A stretch of 64,000 nt of DNA from Vibrionaceae bacterium (lineage in GTDB: Bacteria > Pseudomonadota > Gammaproteobacteria > Enterobacterales > Vibrionaceae), in NCBI GenBank assembly GCA_018222805.1, contig JAAEZQ010000011.1, positions 48,451 through 112,450 of the forward strand. The letters run 5' to 3'. The first letter of the stretch is position 1; each line of letters starts with the position of its first letter. A program made the translations under genes and the position numbers. Below the pieces are notes generated by a model that saw only the letters and a program-made list of their open reading frames with translations, made no database searches and had not been told where the DNA came from. This document shows, piece after piece, positions 18,796 through 28,454 of this stretch.

Positions 18796-19980
18796 ATGCT
18801 GAATATCACCGATAAAAAAGTGGAAGAAAAAATCCCCGCATGGCTGCGTTTAGGGTTTCGACCGTTTTTCCTATTTGGCGCAATGTACGCTATCGTCGCA
18901 ATTGCCGTGTGGGTGTGGATGTTCCAGACCGGGCAGCCAAGTGCACTGCGCGTTCCTGCACTTTGGTGGCATGTCCATGAAATGTTGTTTGGTTTCTCAA
19001 TGGCGATCGTTGCGGGTTTTGTATTAACAGCGGTACAGAACTGGACTGGAATAAATGGTACTAAGCACTACACTCTTTTGGCTATTTTTTCCTTGTGGCT
19101 TATGCCCAGGATCTTACTTTGGACGCCCGTCCCTTTGTGGTTAACGAGCACGATCGAAGCGTTATTTTTATTGTTTGTGGCTTATGAGGTAGGGATTCGA
19201 GTATACCGCTCTAAAGGTTGGCGAAACCTGTTTTTTGTCCCGCTGTTCTTATTGGCGATCTTTGCTAACTTTGCCAGCTATGCGACGGTGAAGGGCATGC
19301 CACCATTTTCTTCTGCGGCGGTTTGGCACGCGATGCTGTGGTGGTTTACCTTGCTATTGTCGGTGATGGGCGCAAGGGTCATTCCATTTTTTACTGCACG
19401 TCGCTTTAATTTCGAAAAAGCGCAACCTTTGGTGTGGCTTGAATGGCTGGCTAACTTGCCATTGGTAATGCTGTTTATCTTAAGTTTCTTCCCTGTAACG
19501 TTTTCTGAACTTGGTCAACCTTTGATGGTGTTCGCAGGTCTGGCTCAGCTTGTTCGCTTCTTGCGCTGGAAACCATGGCTAACCTTAAGTGAGCCCCTGG
19601 TTTGGTCGCTGCATGCGGCGTATTTATGTTTGCCATTGAGTTTGCTCTTACGCGGTTCTTGGGATGATGCATTTGCGACTCATAACCTGATTCACTTATT
19701 CGCGATAGGCGCATTGGGTGGCTTGATTTTGGCGATGATTGCTCGTGTCACCATGGGGCATACGGGGCGTATGATTTACAAAGGACCAAACATGAGTATC
19801 GCCTTCGCTGCAATTATTGCCGCAGCAGTAGTTCGCAGTTTTGGTATGATATTAGACCCTGCCAGAATGATGTTGTGGATAGATATCAGTGGCGGATTGT
19901 GGATATTAGCGTTTGGGATGTATGTGTGGCGATTTGGTTTGATGTTGATTACGCCACGTGCTGATGGCCACCCAGGATAA
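18796..19980 (+). CDS. nnrS: NnrS family membrane protein
   Basis: NnrS is a polytopic haem- and copper-containing inner-membrane protein that protects against nitrosative stress. The 394-residue sequence has about 12 hydrophobic helices. It has the family's opening RLGFRPFFLFGAMYA, WHVHEMLFGF, AGFVLTAVQNWTG, and later WHAMLWWF, THNLIHLFAIGALGG and ARVTMGHTGR; the conserved histidines in these segments are likely metal or haem ligands. It is transcribed alone, with an NsrR-type site upstream and a hairpin after it. In V. cholerae NnrS acts downstream of iron-dinitrosyl complex formation. Confidence 0.9.
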   Translation: MLNITDKKVEEKIPAWLRLGFRPFFLFGAMYAIVAIAVWVWMFQTGQPSALRVPALWWHVHEMLFGFSMAIVAGFVLTAVQNWTGINGTKHYTLLAIFSLWLMPRILLWTPVPLWLTSTIEALFLLFVAYEVGIRVYRSKGWRNLFFVPLFLLAIFANFASYATVKGMPPFSSAAVWHAMLWWFTLLLSVMGARVIPFFTARRFNFEKAQPLVWLEWLANLPLVMLFILSFFPVTFSELGQPLMVFAGLAQLVRFLRWKPWLTLSEPLVWSLHAAYLCLPLSLLLRGSWDDAFATHNLIHLFAIGALGGLILAMIARVTMGHTGRMIYKGPNMSIAFAAIIAAAVVRSFGMILDPARMMLWIDISGGLWILAFGMYVWRFGLMLITPRADGHPG

Positions 19981-19995
19981 AAAGGTAGACCGAAA

Positions 19996-20020
19996 AAAGA
20001 GGAGATGTGATCTCCTCTTT
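19996..20020. terminator. Bidirectional terminator between nnrS and zntB-like gene
   Basis: AAAGAGGAGAT (19996-20006) pairs with ATCTCCTCTTT (20010-20020) around a GTG loop. On the minus strand it is followed by a T-run, so it chiefly ends the zntB-like transcript; on the plus strand it follows nnrS. Confidence 0.75.
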
Positions 20021-20036
20021 GTGCATTTTGATCTAA

Positions 20037-20984
20037 TTACTCGTTGTCGTTTTTGTTTGTTAACCCAAAGCGTTTCAACAGCAGCCATTCCAGACCAAAT
20101 ATAATAATTAACGCAACGCAGAACCAAATGAAGGCGGTAGAGGAGTCTACGCCAGGCATGCCGCCAATATTAATACCCAACAGGCCAGTCAGGAAACTGG
20201 TTGGTAAGAAAATCGTGGCCACCAGTGTAAACAGATAGCTGTTTTTATTGGTTTTGTCATCACGGTTATGTTTGATCTCTTCCTGGAATAAGGCCACTTC
20301 GCCCAGATAAAAATCGATGGTTTCGTTAATACGCGTAATGTTGTTGTGCGCGAATCGGTACTGATGTGGTCTGGAAACCACGAGATCAGAGTTAGATTCA
20401 AGCAAATCGCGGATCGCGTACTGTTGAGGGCGAATAAAGCGCTTGATGGAGATAAGCGCCTTTTGAGCAGAGATATGCTTATAAGTCGACTCATCATTAA
20501 CGTCGAAGTGGTTCAGGGTTTCTTCAATTGTATCCAAATAAAGGTCAATCTTACCATTTAACCCTTCGATAATTTGGTTGAGCAGACTTGCCAAACTCTT
20601 CGGTCCCTTCTGTTCAGCCAAGGCTTGGCGAATCTCCATAATCGCACGCGATGGGATCTTTCGTGTTGAAATCAACGCACCTTGGAAATACAGAATCCGA
20701 ATACTGAGCATATCTTCAGGGGACGCATTCTCATTCATATTGATGCCGCGCAGAATCAACATGAAGTTTTCGTCGTCCAAAGGGTGGAAAGATGGGCGGC
20801 TCTCATCGGCGAGCAAGTGGTCGACGGTGGCTTTAGGGACTTGATTTTGCTCCAGCCAGCCACGAATATCTGGATGAAGTCTTTCACAGTGGTACCAATG
20901 TTTCGCTTTGATGTCTTGTGATGTCGTCACTTCTTGAGTTGCTATTGGCGTTGAAAAATCCCAATGCTCAATCATAAACCCCAT
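20037..20984 (-). CDS. zntB: CorA-family zinc/divalent cation transporter, ZntB-like
   Basis: The 315-residue protein has a long soluble N-terminal domain rich in charged helices and two C-terminal membrane helices, with the pore motif region PTSFLTGLLGINIGGMPGV before the last helix. The GIN in place of CorA's GMN, followed by GGMPG, fits the ZntB subgroup, whose E. coli member moves Zn2+ with protons. Start ATG codons at 20984 and 20975 are both possible. It converges with nnrS and is followed by an intrinsic terminator. Zinc specificity is inferred from the subgroup. Confidence 0.8.
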   Translation of the reverse strand: MGFMIEHWDFSTPIATQEVTTSQDIKAKHWYHCERLHPDIRGWLEQNQVPKATVDHLLADESRPSFHPLDDENFMLILRGINMNENASPEDMLSIRILYFQGALISTRKIPSRAIMEIRQALAEQKGPKSLASLLNQIIEGLNGKIDLYLDTIEETLNHFDVNDESTYKHISAQKALISIKRFIRPQQYAIRDLLESNSDLVVSRPHQYRFAHNNITRINETIDFYLGEVALFQEEIKHNRDDKTNKNSYLFTLVATIFLPTSFLTGLLGINIGGMPGVDSSTAFIWFCVALIIIFGLEWLLLKRFGLTNKNDNE

Positions 20985-21089
20985 ATTCTTTTCCTTATCA
21001 TGAGATTACTTGCCGGAAACGTCTTTTAAATGAGTATGATTGCATTTCAATCGAAAAGTCTACGAAAAGTTTTGTAAGGACAAAAACAA

Positions 21090-21114
21090 CAAAGCCTGCA
21101 CGAAGCAGGCTTTG
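21090..21114 (-). terminator. Terminator downstream of glpD
   Basis: CAAAGCCTGC (21090-21099) and GCAGGCTTTG (21105-21114) form a 10-base stem, followed on the minus strand by T-rich sequence, 18 bases after the glpD stop. Confidence 0.75.
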
Positions 21115-21131
21115 TAAAGAGAGGTGAGTAA

Positions 21132-22691
21132 TTAGCTAACTTGTGAGAGGTTCACGACTTTCTGTTGTAATTTTTGCTTTAGGTACTCAGCCAGAGATAG
21201 CTTTTCTTCGTCGCTCATGTAGAGCCCAAGCTTGGTTCGGCGCCATAAAATGTCTCCGTCAGTCAGTGCCATTTCATGGTTGATCAAGTAATCAATTTCA
21301 CGTTGATATACACCACCAGCTTGTGTTGAGAAGGTTCGGCCTAAATCGGCTTCACTTGTCGCGCCCTTCATTAGATCCCATGTTTGTGTACCAAACTGAG
21401 TTACATAACGCAGAATAAGCGATTCTGGTGCCCACGCAAACTTGGTGTGAATTTGTTTCGCTAACTGTTCACGACTACAACTGAAATTCCCGCCTGGCAG
21501 GGCTTGGTTTGCTGTCCAGTTACTGCCCATTTGTGGCAGGAATGGCGATAGTTTTTTCATCGCTGCTTCACCCAATTTACGGTAAGTCGTCAGTTTGCCG
21601 CCAAAAACTGAAAGCAGTGGTGCCTGGTCTAATTCCGCATCGAGTTCTAGCGTGTAGTCTCGCGTGATCGCTTGTGGCGAATCTGACTCATCATCGCATA
21701 GTGGACGTACGCCGCTGTATGTCCAAACCACATCTTCACGCGCTAGCTGGTGGACAAAGTGCTGGTTAACAATGTCGATCAGATAATCGACTTCGTCATC
21801 AGTGATCGCTACTTCGCGTGGATCACCTTTATATTCCACATCTGTTGTACCGACTATCGAGAACTTGTCCAAGTACGGGATCATAAACACGATACGGTTA
21901 TCTTTATTTTGCAGAATGTAAGCTTGCGGCTCGTTATGGATACGAGGAACAACAATGTGCGAGCCTTTGATCAAACGAATGTTACGAGGGGAATCTTGCT
22001 CTAGCCCTTCATCAAAGAACTGTTTTACCCATGGACCAGCTGCGTTAACCAGCGCTTTCGCTTTACGTTCGAAGCGTTGATCAGTCATTGTATCGTGGAT
22101 CGTGACATGCCAGATGCCACTTTCGCGGTGGGCTTTTTCTACTCGGCAGTAGTTACGAACTTCCGCGTGGTTTTCACGTGCGGCGAGGACGTTAAGTAAA
22201 ACTAAGCGAGCATCATCCACCCAGCAGTCGGAGTATTCAAAACCTGTTTTAATTTCTGGTTTTAACAAGCCAGACTTTGCCAGGTTAACGGTTTTACTGC
22301 CTGGTAGAGTCGTGCGTTTACCCAAGTTATCGTAAAGGAACAAACCACAGCGGATCATCCACGCTGGACGTAAAAATGGACGATGAGGTAAACGGAAACG
22401 CATTGGCAGTGCAACATGAGGTGCTTTGCGAAGGATTACTTCACGTTCTGCGAGCGCTTCCGAAACTAAACGAAACTCATAGTGTTCAAGGTAGCGTAAT
22501 CCACCATGAATAAGTTTGGAGCTTGCTGAAGAGGTTGCAGACGCAAAGTCGTTAGCTTCATACAAACCAACACTCAATCCACGGCCTGCAGCATCAGCAG
22601 CGATACCAGCCCCATTAATGCCGCCACCGATAACGATCAAGTCTAAAGTAGTGGATGAGTCAGTTGTGGAAGCATTTTTTTGTATACTCAT
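21132..22691 (-). CDS. glpD: Aerobic glycerol-3-phosphate dehydrogenase
   Basis: GlpD oxidises sn-glycerol-3-phosphate to dihydroxyacetone phosphate at the inner membrane and passes electrons to quinone. It has 519 residues. The FAD-binding DLIVIGGGINGAGIAADAAGRG lies near residues 17-38, ATSSASSKLIHGGLRYLE is the family signature near 51-68, and VSVFGGKLTTYRKL-type sequence (LSVFGGKLTTYRKL) is near 360. It is the last gene of the leftward glpF-glpK-glpR-glpD group, separated from glpR by a terminator, so it probably also has its own promoter. Words shared with the glpF promoter region (22715-22724) suggest GlpR control. Confidence 0.95.
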   Translation of the reverse strand: MSIQKNASTTDSSTTLDLIVIGGGINGAGIAADAAGRGLSVGLYEANDFASATSSASSKLIHGGLRYLEHYEFRLVSEALAEREVILRKAPHVALPMRFRLPHRPFLRPAWMIRCGLFLYDNLGKRTTLPGSKTVNLAKSGLLKPEIKTGFEYSDCWVDDARLVLLNVLAARENHAEVRNYCRVEKAHRESGIWHVTIHDTMTDQRFERKAKALVNAAGPWVKQFFDEGLEQDSPRNIRLIKGSHIVVPRIHNEPQAYILQNKDNRIVFMIPYLDKFSIVGTTDVEYKGDPREVAITDDEVDYLIDIVNQHFVHQLAREDVVWTYSGVRPLCDDESDSPQAITRDYTLELDAELDQAPLLSVFGGKLTTYRKLGEAAMKKLSPFLPQMGSNWTANQALPGGNFSCSREQLAKQIHTKFAWAPESLILRYVTQFGTQTWDLMKGATSEADLGRTFSTQAGGVYQREIDYLINHEMALTDGDILWRRTKLGLYMSDEEKLSLAEYLKQKLQQKVVNLSQVS

Positions 22692-22709
22692 AAATTTGAC
22701 CTCTTTGGT

Positions 22710-22726
22710 GAGCGAACGAGCATTTT
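22710..22726. promoter_or_regulatory. GlpR site candidate upstream of glpD
   Basis: GAGCGAACGAGCATTTT contains the word AACGAGCATT (22715-22724), which recurs exactly in front of glpF at 26355-26364. It lies 19 bases upstream of the glpD start. Assignment to GlpR rests on this sharing and the presence of glpR in the cluster. Confidence 0.45.
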
Positions 22727-22816
22727 AGAACATAAAGTTATCCTATCTTAGGTTTCGTTTTTGGTCATCTATTATTTTCGTTTTTGAGCGTTTTGTGTGA
22801 TTTGGGCACAAAAAAA

Positions 22817-22841
22817 ACCTCTGTCTAATTAAGGCAGAGGT
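22817..22841 (-). terminator. Terminator downstream of glpR
   Basis: ACCTCTGTCT (22817-22826) pairs with AGGCAGAGGT (22832-22841) with one G-U pair and a 5-base loop. On the minus strand it runs into seven Ts. It lies between glpR and glpD and should limit read-through into glpD. Confidence 0.75.
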
Positions 22842-22871
22842 CATTTGAAGGTTCAAGTTTGAGTGAATTAT

Positions 22872-23663
22872 TTACTCTTTTGCTTCTGTCGCCACATTTG
22901 TATTGACGACTTCGAGAGGTATGGAGGCTTCTTTTAAGATGGACAGGATTTCTTCTGGTGGCTGCTTGTTGGTAAATATCATGTTTAACTGCGCAATATT
23001 GCCCAATTTCACCATCGCATTTCGGCCAAATTTGGTGTGGTCTACGGCTAGAAATACGCTGCGACTGTTATCGATGATGACCTGCTTTACTCGTACTTCA
23101 TGGTAATCGAAATCCAGTAAGGAACCGTCGAAATCAATGCCACTGATTCCGAGAATACCGAAATCGAGGCGGAATTGTTTTACGAAGTCTAGAGTGGCTT
23201 CACCAACAATACCTCCATCGCGATTACGAACTTCTCCGCCAGCCAGTATCACTTTGATTTCTGGGTTAGGGTAAAGAATGGTCGCAACGTTGATGTTGTT
23301 AGTGACCACTCGAAGCTGTTTGTGGTTTTTATTGAGTGCTCGTGCAACGGCTTCCGGCGTTGTACCGATATCGATAAAGAGGGTCGCGCCATCCGGTATG
23401 TGTTTGACTACCTCTTCCGCAATTACATCTTTTTCATTGAAGTTAAGTGCTTTACGAGTGTTGTAAGAGGTATTTTCAGAGCTGAGAGGGATGGTGGCAC
23501 CACCGTGATAACGGCGAATTCTGTTATCGTCGGCGAGTTCATTGAGATCGCGTCGGATGGTTTGTGGACTGACATTGAATCTCTCCACCAACTCATCCGT
23601 GCTGACATAGCCTTGTTTTTTTACCAATTCGACAATCTGCTGGTGTCTGGGTATTTGCTTCAC
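22872..23663 (-). CDS. glpR: Glycerol-3-phosphate regulon repressor (DeoR family)
   Basis: The 263-residue repressor has an N-terminal DeoR HTH (RHQQIVELVKKQGYVSTDELVERFNVSPQTIRRDLNELA as the core region, about residues 5-43) and a sugar-phosphate isomerase-like sensor domain with DGATLFIDIGTTPEAVA, NNINVA, AGGEVRNRDGGIVG, GISGIDFDGSLLDFD and AVDHTKFGR. The pattern matches GlpR of E. coli, which is released from DNA by glycerol-3-phosphate. It is embedded in the glp cluster after glpK, so repressor, kinase, facilitator and dehydrogenase are co-located. Confidence 0.93.
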   Translation of the reverse strand: MKQIPRHQQIVELVKKQGYVSTDELVERFNVSPQTIRRDLNELADDNRIRRYHGGATIPLSSENTSYNTRKALNFNEKDVIAEEVVKHIPDGATLFIDIGTTPEAVARALNKNHKQLRVVTNNINVATILYPNPEIKVILAGGEVRNRDGGIVGEATLDFVKQFRLDFGILGISGIDFDGSLLDFDYHEVRVKQVIIDNSRSVFLAVDHTKFGRNAMVKLGNIAQLNMIFTNKQPPEEILSILKEASIPLEVVNTNVATEAKE

Positions 23664-23809
23664 TTGTCACTCCATCGTGCACTGGCTACTTCCAATGCTT
23701 AATATTCGAAATATTTATACCCAAGTATTTTGAGTAATTTGGGAATATTGTGCTCGAATTTGCGCGTTGTGAGAAGTAAAGCGATCAAGGAATCGGGTAT
23801 AAGACGCAA

Positions 23810-23834
23810 AAAGAGCGCTCGAATGGCGCTCTTT
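23810..23834 (-). terminator. Hairpin downstream of glpK
   Basis: AAAGAGCGC (23810-23818) and GCGCTCTTT (23826-23834) form a 9-base stem with a 7-base loop, 19 bases after the glpK stop. On the minus strand the stem ends in TTT followed by TGCG, a modest U-run, so it may only attenuate transcription into glpR. Confidence 0.6.
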
Positions 23835-23852
23835 GTCCGCGTTGGTTGAGGA

Positions 23853-25370
23853 TTAATCGTCTTCGTCGTGAAGCTCTGACCAAGTTTGAGCACATTTCAC
23901 AGCGCGCTTCCAGCCTTTGTAGCGACGACTACGTTTCTCTTCATCATCATGAGGTTCAAATGTACGATCTATGACGGCTTTGCCTTGCAGTTCATCTAGA
24001 CTATCCCAGAACCCAACAGCTAAGCCCGCCAGATAAGCCGCACCCAAGGCGGTGACTTCAGTGACTTTTGGACGATGAACTTCTGTGTTTAACACGTCAG
24101 ATTGGAATTGCATCAAGAAGTTGTTCGCTACCGCACCGCCATCAACTCGAAGGTTCGCCAGTTTAATTCCTGAGTCGGCTTGCATTGCGTCCAATACATC
24201 ACGTGTCTGGTAAGCGATACCTTCCAACGTTGCACGAATAATGTGGTTTGAGTTAACGCCTCGAGTCAGGCCAACAATAGTACCTCGTGCATATGCATCC
24301 CAGTATGGAGCACCAAGACCAGTAAAGGCTGGGACGACGTAAACACCGTTAGACGTGTCTACTTTTGTCGCGAAGTATTCTGAGTCTTCAGCGCCATTAA
24401 GAATCTTAAGCTCGTCACGTAACCATTGAATGGATGCACCACCCATAAATACAGCACCTTCGAGTGCGTATGCTGGTTCTCCTTTTGGACCACATGCCAA
24501 CGTCGTCAACAGGCCATGTGTAGAAGTGACTTTTTCTTGACCAGTATTCATCAACAAGAAACAACCAGTACCGTAGGTGTTTTTCGCCTGACCTGCTTCA
24601 ACACACATCTGGCCGTAAAGCGCGGCTTGTTGGTCACCAGCAATACCAGCGATAGGGATACGAGTACCGCCCTTACCACCAATATTGGTTTTGCCGTATA
24701 TTTCAGAAGAACGTTTTACTTCTGGCATCATTGATGAGGGAATACCCAGCTCATCCAACAGTTTTTGGTCCCAACATAAATCGTTGATATTAAATAGCAT
24801 CGTGCGCGAAGCGTTGGTGTAGTCTGTTACGTGAACGCGGCCTTGAGTCATCTTCCAAACCAGCCAAGTATCAACCGTACCAAACAACAGCTTGCCTGCT
24901 TCGGCGTCTTCGCGGGCACCTTCGACGTTATCCAGAATCCACTTTACTTTGGTACCAGAGAAGTAAGGGTCAAGCACCAAGCCTGTGTTATCACGAACGT
25001 AATCTTCTAAGCCGCGGCTTTTTAGGTCTTCGCAGATTTCTGCGGTGCGTCGACATTGCCAGACAATAGCGTTGTAAACCGGTTTGCCCGTTTCTTTGTT
25101 CCAGACAATGGTGGTTTCACGTTGGTTTGTAATACCGATGGCTACTAATTGGTCGCTGCGGATGCCTGACTTAGCTAGCGCTTCAACCAAGGTTGAGCTT
25201 TGTGTTGCCCAGATTTCCATTGGATCGTGCTCAACCCAACCTGCTTGCGGATAAATCTGAGTAAATTCGCGCTGAGAGACACTGACGATATTCGCATCAT
25301 GATCAAGAATTACTGCGCGAGAGCTTGTCGTACCTTGGTCTAGGGCAACAATGTATTTTTGCTCAGTCAT
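23853..25370 (-). CDS. glpK: Glycerol kinase
   Basis: GlpK phosphorylates glycerol with ATP, trapping it as glycerol-3-phosphate. It is a FGGY-family kinase of 505 residues. Landmarks are the phosphate-binding [13 protein letters not shown] at residues 9-21, NQRETTIVW, the glycerol-site WxxDNT-type stretch [16 protein letters not shown], the ATPase-fold [12 protein letters not shown], and the C-terminal [16 protein letters not shown]. It follows glpF on the minus strand after 59 bases and should be co-transcribed with it. Confidence 0.96.
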   Translation of the reverse strand: MTEQKYIVALDQGTTSSRAVILDHDANIVSVSQREFTQIYPQAGWVEHDPMEIWATQSSTLVEALAKSGIRSDQLVAIGITNQRETTIVWNKETGKPVYNAIVWQCRRTAEICEDLKSRGLEDYVRDNTGLVLDPYFSGTKVKWILDNVEGAREDAEAGKLLFGTVDTWLVWKMTQGRVHVTDYTNASRTMLFNINDLCWDQKLLDELGIPSSMMPEVKRSSEIYGKTNIGGKGGTRIPIAGIAGDQQAALYGQMCVEAGQAKNTYGTGCFLLMNTGQEKVTSTHGLLTTLACGPKGEPAYALEGAVFMGGASIQWLRDELKILNGAEDSEYFATKVDTSNGVYVVPAFTGLGAPYWDAYARGTIVGLTRGVNSNHIIRATLEGIAYQTRDVLDAMQADSGIKLANLRVDGGAVANNFLMQFQSDVLNTEVHRPKVTEVTALGAAYLAGLAVGFWDSLDELQGKAVIDRTFEPHDDEEKRSRRYKGWKRAVKCAQTWSELHDEDD

Positions 25371-25429
25371 GGTAAGAATCCTTTTATTTCGTTATTTATA
25401 TTTTAGTAAATGTTCGGGTTGTGTAGGTT

Positions 25430-26281
25430 TTAAGCGCGAGCTTGTTCTGTTTCTTCTGTGTCACACTGGGTAGGTATGGTACAGCCTTGACCTTGTTGTG
25501 GAAGATGAGCGGCAATCGCTTTCGGGTATAGCCAACCACCAAAGCAAGCACCTGCAATTGGGGCGAGAATTGGAACAATAAAGTAAGGGATATCTTTCGC
25601 GCCCGTCAGTGCGTAATCCCAGCCCGCAAAGTAGGCGAACAGTTTTGGTCCGAAGTCACGTGCAGGGTTCATTGCGAATCCCGTTAGTGGGCCAAGTGAA
25701 CCACCGATAACAGCTATAAGAATACCAATAAGTAGAGGGTTCATTGCGCCGCGTGATGCACCGTTACTTTCATCACCCAGCGCAAGAATGGCAAACATTA
25801 ACACCGCGGTAATAACGAACTCGACAGCAAAAGCCCCCATGAAAGACAGAGAAGCGTGTGGATAGGTAGAGAAAATTCCCGCCGTTGCTAAGGCCTCTTG
25901 GCTACTACGAACGAAATTGTGTGCGATTTCATAATCAGTAAAGAGGTTGGCGTACAAGCTGTAGACCAAAGCCGCGGAGCAAAACGCGCCGAGTAGTTGA
26001 GCGATGATATATGGCAATACTTTCGCCTTATCGAAGCCATGGAACATGGCAAGTGCGATGGTCACCGCAGGGTTTATGTGTGCGCCTGAAACGCCGGCAG
26101 TACAGTAAATAGCGATGGTAACACCTAAGCCCCACATTATACTGATTTCCCATTGTCCAAAAGAGGCACCTGTTAACACTAGAGCTGCAACGCAGCCAAC
26201 GCCGAAGAATATGAGTAGTCCTGTGCCGATAAATTCGGCCAAACATTCTCCTAGTAGAGAGGGGTGTTTGTTGGTTGTCAT
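25430..26281 (-). CDS. glpF: Glycerol uptake facilitator (aquaglyceroporin)
   Basis: The protein is a 283-residue MIP-family channel with six membrane helices and two NPA half-helices: SGAHINPAVT (first) and GFAMNPARDFGPK (second). The Asp after NPAR in the second box and a longer loop are marks of glycerol facilitators as opposed to water-only aquaporins. It opens the glpFKRD group. Its promoter faces that of glpT across about 750 bases. The C-terminal 25 residues are polar and variable. Confidence 0.95.
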   Translation of the reverse strand: MTTNKHPSLLGECLAEFIGTGLLIFFGVGCVAALVLTGASFGQWEISIMWGLGVTIAIYCTAGVSGAHINPAVTIALAMFHGFDKAKVLPYIIAQLLGAFCSAALVYSLYANLFTDYEIAHNFVRSSQEALATAGIFSTYPHASLSFMGAFAVEFVITAVLMFAILALGDESNGASRGAMNPLLIGILIAVIGGSLGPLTGFAMNPARDFGPKLFAYFAGWDYALTGAKDIPYFIVPILAPIAGACFGGWLYPKAIAAHLPQQGQGCTIPTQCDTEETEQARA

Positions 26282-27033
26282 GTTAAGAGTCCTTTAGTTA
26301 ATTTTGCTTATCTAGCACGATAGTATTGTGCACATTAATTTCACTTCGAAAACAAACGAGCATTAAAAATGAGCGTTTGAGCATAAAATTGTTAATTAAA
26401 CTCTTAACTTTTGTTAAATGGCGCATCTTTTAATCATAAAGGAAAACTTGTAGCCATCCCTTTTTGATGCTTAAGAGGTGATCCATCGTTCAAGGTACCG
26501 ATGTAAAAATGTATGCACAACTGGTAAGAGGAGTTTTGTGAGACTGCTACTTAAAAGATGATTTGTTGAACAGTTTTTGCGTAACAAGTAATCCTAAGTG
26601 GTTAGGCTCTATAAGGGGTTACAAAGGTTAGAGAGGGGAATGGCATAAACATAATTTTTGTCGTTGCCCTTAATAAGCGCTAGCGAGATTTCTGTTTCGT
26701 TTGAAACTCAACGTCTAATTTTCCACACCCTCCACCCTAGCTGGCGCTTCTCACTGTATTCACTCTCTATTTGTATTCTTAATTTCTTCGCTTGGCGAGT
26801 GAATGCTCTTTTGCAAACATCCAAACATTAACGAAATATGAGTAAAGTTGAACTAAGTTCTAACTAATTAATTCTAATTTGCTGTATTTACTACAATTTA
26901 ATTCTTATGCAACATTTGTCACAGAAATAGAGCTTTAACTTCATACAATGCTGTGAGTTTCGAACGAATGTTTGTTTTGTTTCGTTTTTGTTTTTAGGTT
27001 ACTTACCATCGCATAATAAATAATGAGGTTCCT
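26282..27033. promoter_or_regulatory. Divergent glpF/glpT control region
   Basis: This 752-base interval has no convincing gene. GlpR-like words are near each gene: AACGAGCATT at 26355-26364 and the imperfect palindrome ATGAGCGTTTGAGCAT at 26369-26384 on the glpF side, and TTTCGAACGAATGTTTG at 26959-26975 on the glpT side. The central part, about 26400-26940, is unexplained. It includes a possible long-range stem of AAGCGC-TAGC (26675-26684) with AGCTGGCGCTT (26739-26749). Confidence 0.5.
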
Positions 27034-28398
27034 ATGTTTGGAATATTCAAACCTAAGGCGCACATTGATCGTCTATCCCCAGACAGTATTGATAGCACCT
27101 ACTCTCGTCTACGTTGGCAGCTTTTCATTGGTATTTTTGTCGGCTATGCGGGCTATTATCTGGTCCGAAAAAACTTTAGTTTGGCGATGCCGTACCTAAT
27201 TGAACAGGGCTTTAGCCGTGGTGATCTCGGGGTTGCGCTTGCGGCCGTGTCTATTGCATATGGACTGTCTAAGTTCCTGATGGGCAGTGTTTCTGACCGT
27301 TCTAACCCACGTTACTTCCTAAGTGGCGGCTTGTTAATGTCTGCCCTTGTCATGTTCTGCTTTGGATTTATGCCATGGGCGACGGGCAGTGTAACAGCGA
27401 TGTTTATTCTGCTGTTTTTAAACGGTTGGTTCCAAGGTATGGGATGGCCTGCCTGTGGCCGAACCATGGTTCATTGGTGGTCACGTAAAGAGCGTGGTGA
27501 GATCGTTTCTGTTTGGAACGTTGCACATAACGTGGGTGGCGGTTTGATCGGGCCACTATTTATCCTTGGTCTTTGGGCTTTTAACGACGACTGGCGTACC
27601 GCATTTTACGTTCCTGCTTTTTTTGCCACGTTGGTCGCTGTCTTTATCTGGATGACGGTTCGAGATACACCTCAATCTTGTGGGCTTCCGTCTATTGAAG
27701 AGTACAAAGATGATTATCCAGATGACTACGATAAATCGCACGAACAGGAAATGACCGCGAAGGACATCTTCTTTAAGTACGTGTTCAACAACAAGTTATT
27801 GTGGTCGATCGCGATTGCCAACGCGTTTGTTTACTTAATTCGCTACGGCGTGTTGGACTGGGCGCCGGTATACCTCAAAGAGGCGAAGGATTTCTCGGTA
27901 GACAAATCTTCTTGGGCTTACTTCCTGTATGAGTGGGCTGGTATCCCTGGCACGTTATTGTGTGGTTGGATTTCGGACAAGCTGTTCAAAGGACGTCGTG
28001 CTCCTGCTGGTATTTTGTTTATGGCTCTTGTCACCGTTGCAGTGTTGGTTTACTGGTTTAATCCAGCAGGCAACCCGACAGTTGACATGATGGCTCTGAT
28101 TGCAATCGGCTTCTTGATTTACGGCCCTGTAATGCTGATTGGTTTGTACGCACTTGAGTTAGCGCCTAAGAAAGCGGCGGGTACAGCAGCTGGCCTGACA
28201 GGATTGTTTGGTTACTTAGGTGGTGCCGTGGCAGCAAATGCAATTCTTGGTTATACGGTTGACCACTTTGGCTGGGATGGCGGTTTTATCATCCTAATCG
28301 GGTCATGTATTACTTCTATTGTGTGTTTGACCTATGCATTTTTAGGCGAACGCGCACATCACGAGCAGAAAGCGCGCGAAAAGGAAGCACTAGCGTAA
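27034..28398 (+). CDS. glpT: Glycerol-3-phosphate:phosphate antiporter
   Basis: GlpT is a major-facilitator organophosphate:phosphate antiporter of the inner membrane. The 454-residue protein has 12 predicted helices and the family opening [31 protein letters not shown], in which the Arg (YLVRKNF) corresponds to the phosphate-binding Arg45 of E. coli. [20 protein letters not shown] and [20 protein letters not shown] are also conserved. Fosfomycin enters through this family. It forms an operon with glpQ 56 bases downstream and is divergent from glpF. Confidence 0.95.
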   Translation: MFGIFKPKAHIDRLSPDSIDSTYSRLRWQLFIGIFVGYAGYYLVRKNFSLAMPYLIEQGFSRGDLGVALAAVSIAYGLSKFLMGSVSDRSNPRYFLSGGLLMSALVMFCFGFMPWATGSVTAMFILLFLNGWFQGMGWPACGRTMVHWWSRKERGEIVSVWNVAHNVGGGLIGPLFILGLWAFNDDWRTAFYVPAFFATLVAVFIWMTVRDTPQSCGLPSIEEYKDDYPDDYDKSHEQEMTAKDIFFKYVFNNKLLWSIAIANAFVYLIRYGVLDWAPVYLKEAKDFSVDKSSWAYFLYEWAGIPGTLLCGWISDKLFKGRRAPAGILFMALVTVAVLVYWFNPAGNPTVDMMALIAIGFLIYGPVMLIGLYALELAPKKAAGTAAGLTGLFGYLGGAVAANAILGYTVDHFGWDGGFIILIGSCITSIVCLTYAFLGERAHHEQKAREKEALA

Positions 28399-28454
28399 TA
28401 ATTATTTAAAGAGGCAGTGCAATACTGCCTCTTCGCTTTATCAAGGAAATAACA

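Noticed and set aside
22793..22809. CRP-like sequence TGTGTGATTTGGGCACA before the glpR terminator
   Set aside because: The spacing between half-sites is wrong (5 or 7 instead of 6) and it lies next to a terminator, not a promoter.
23699..23893. Leftward open frame over the glpK 3' end
   Set aside because: It overlaps glpK out of frame and contains the glpK terminator.
26675..26749. Possible small RNA built on AAGCGC-TAGC and AGCTGGCGCTT
   Set aside because: Only one interrupted stem could be drawn and no terminator or promoter was found with it.
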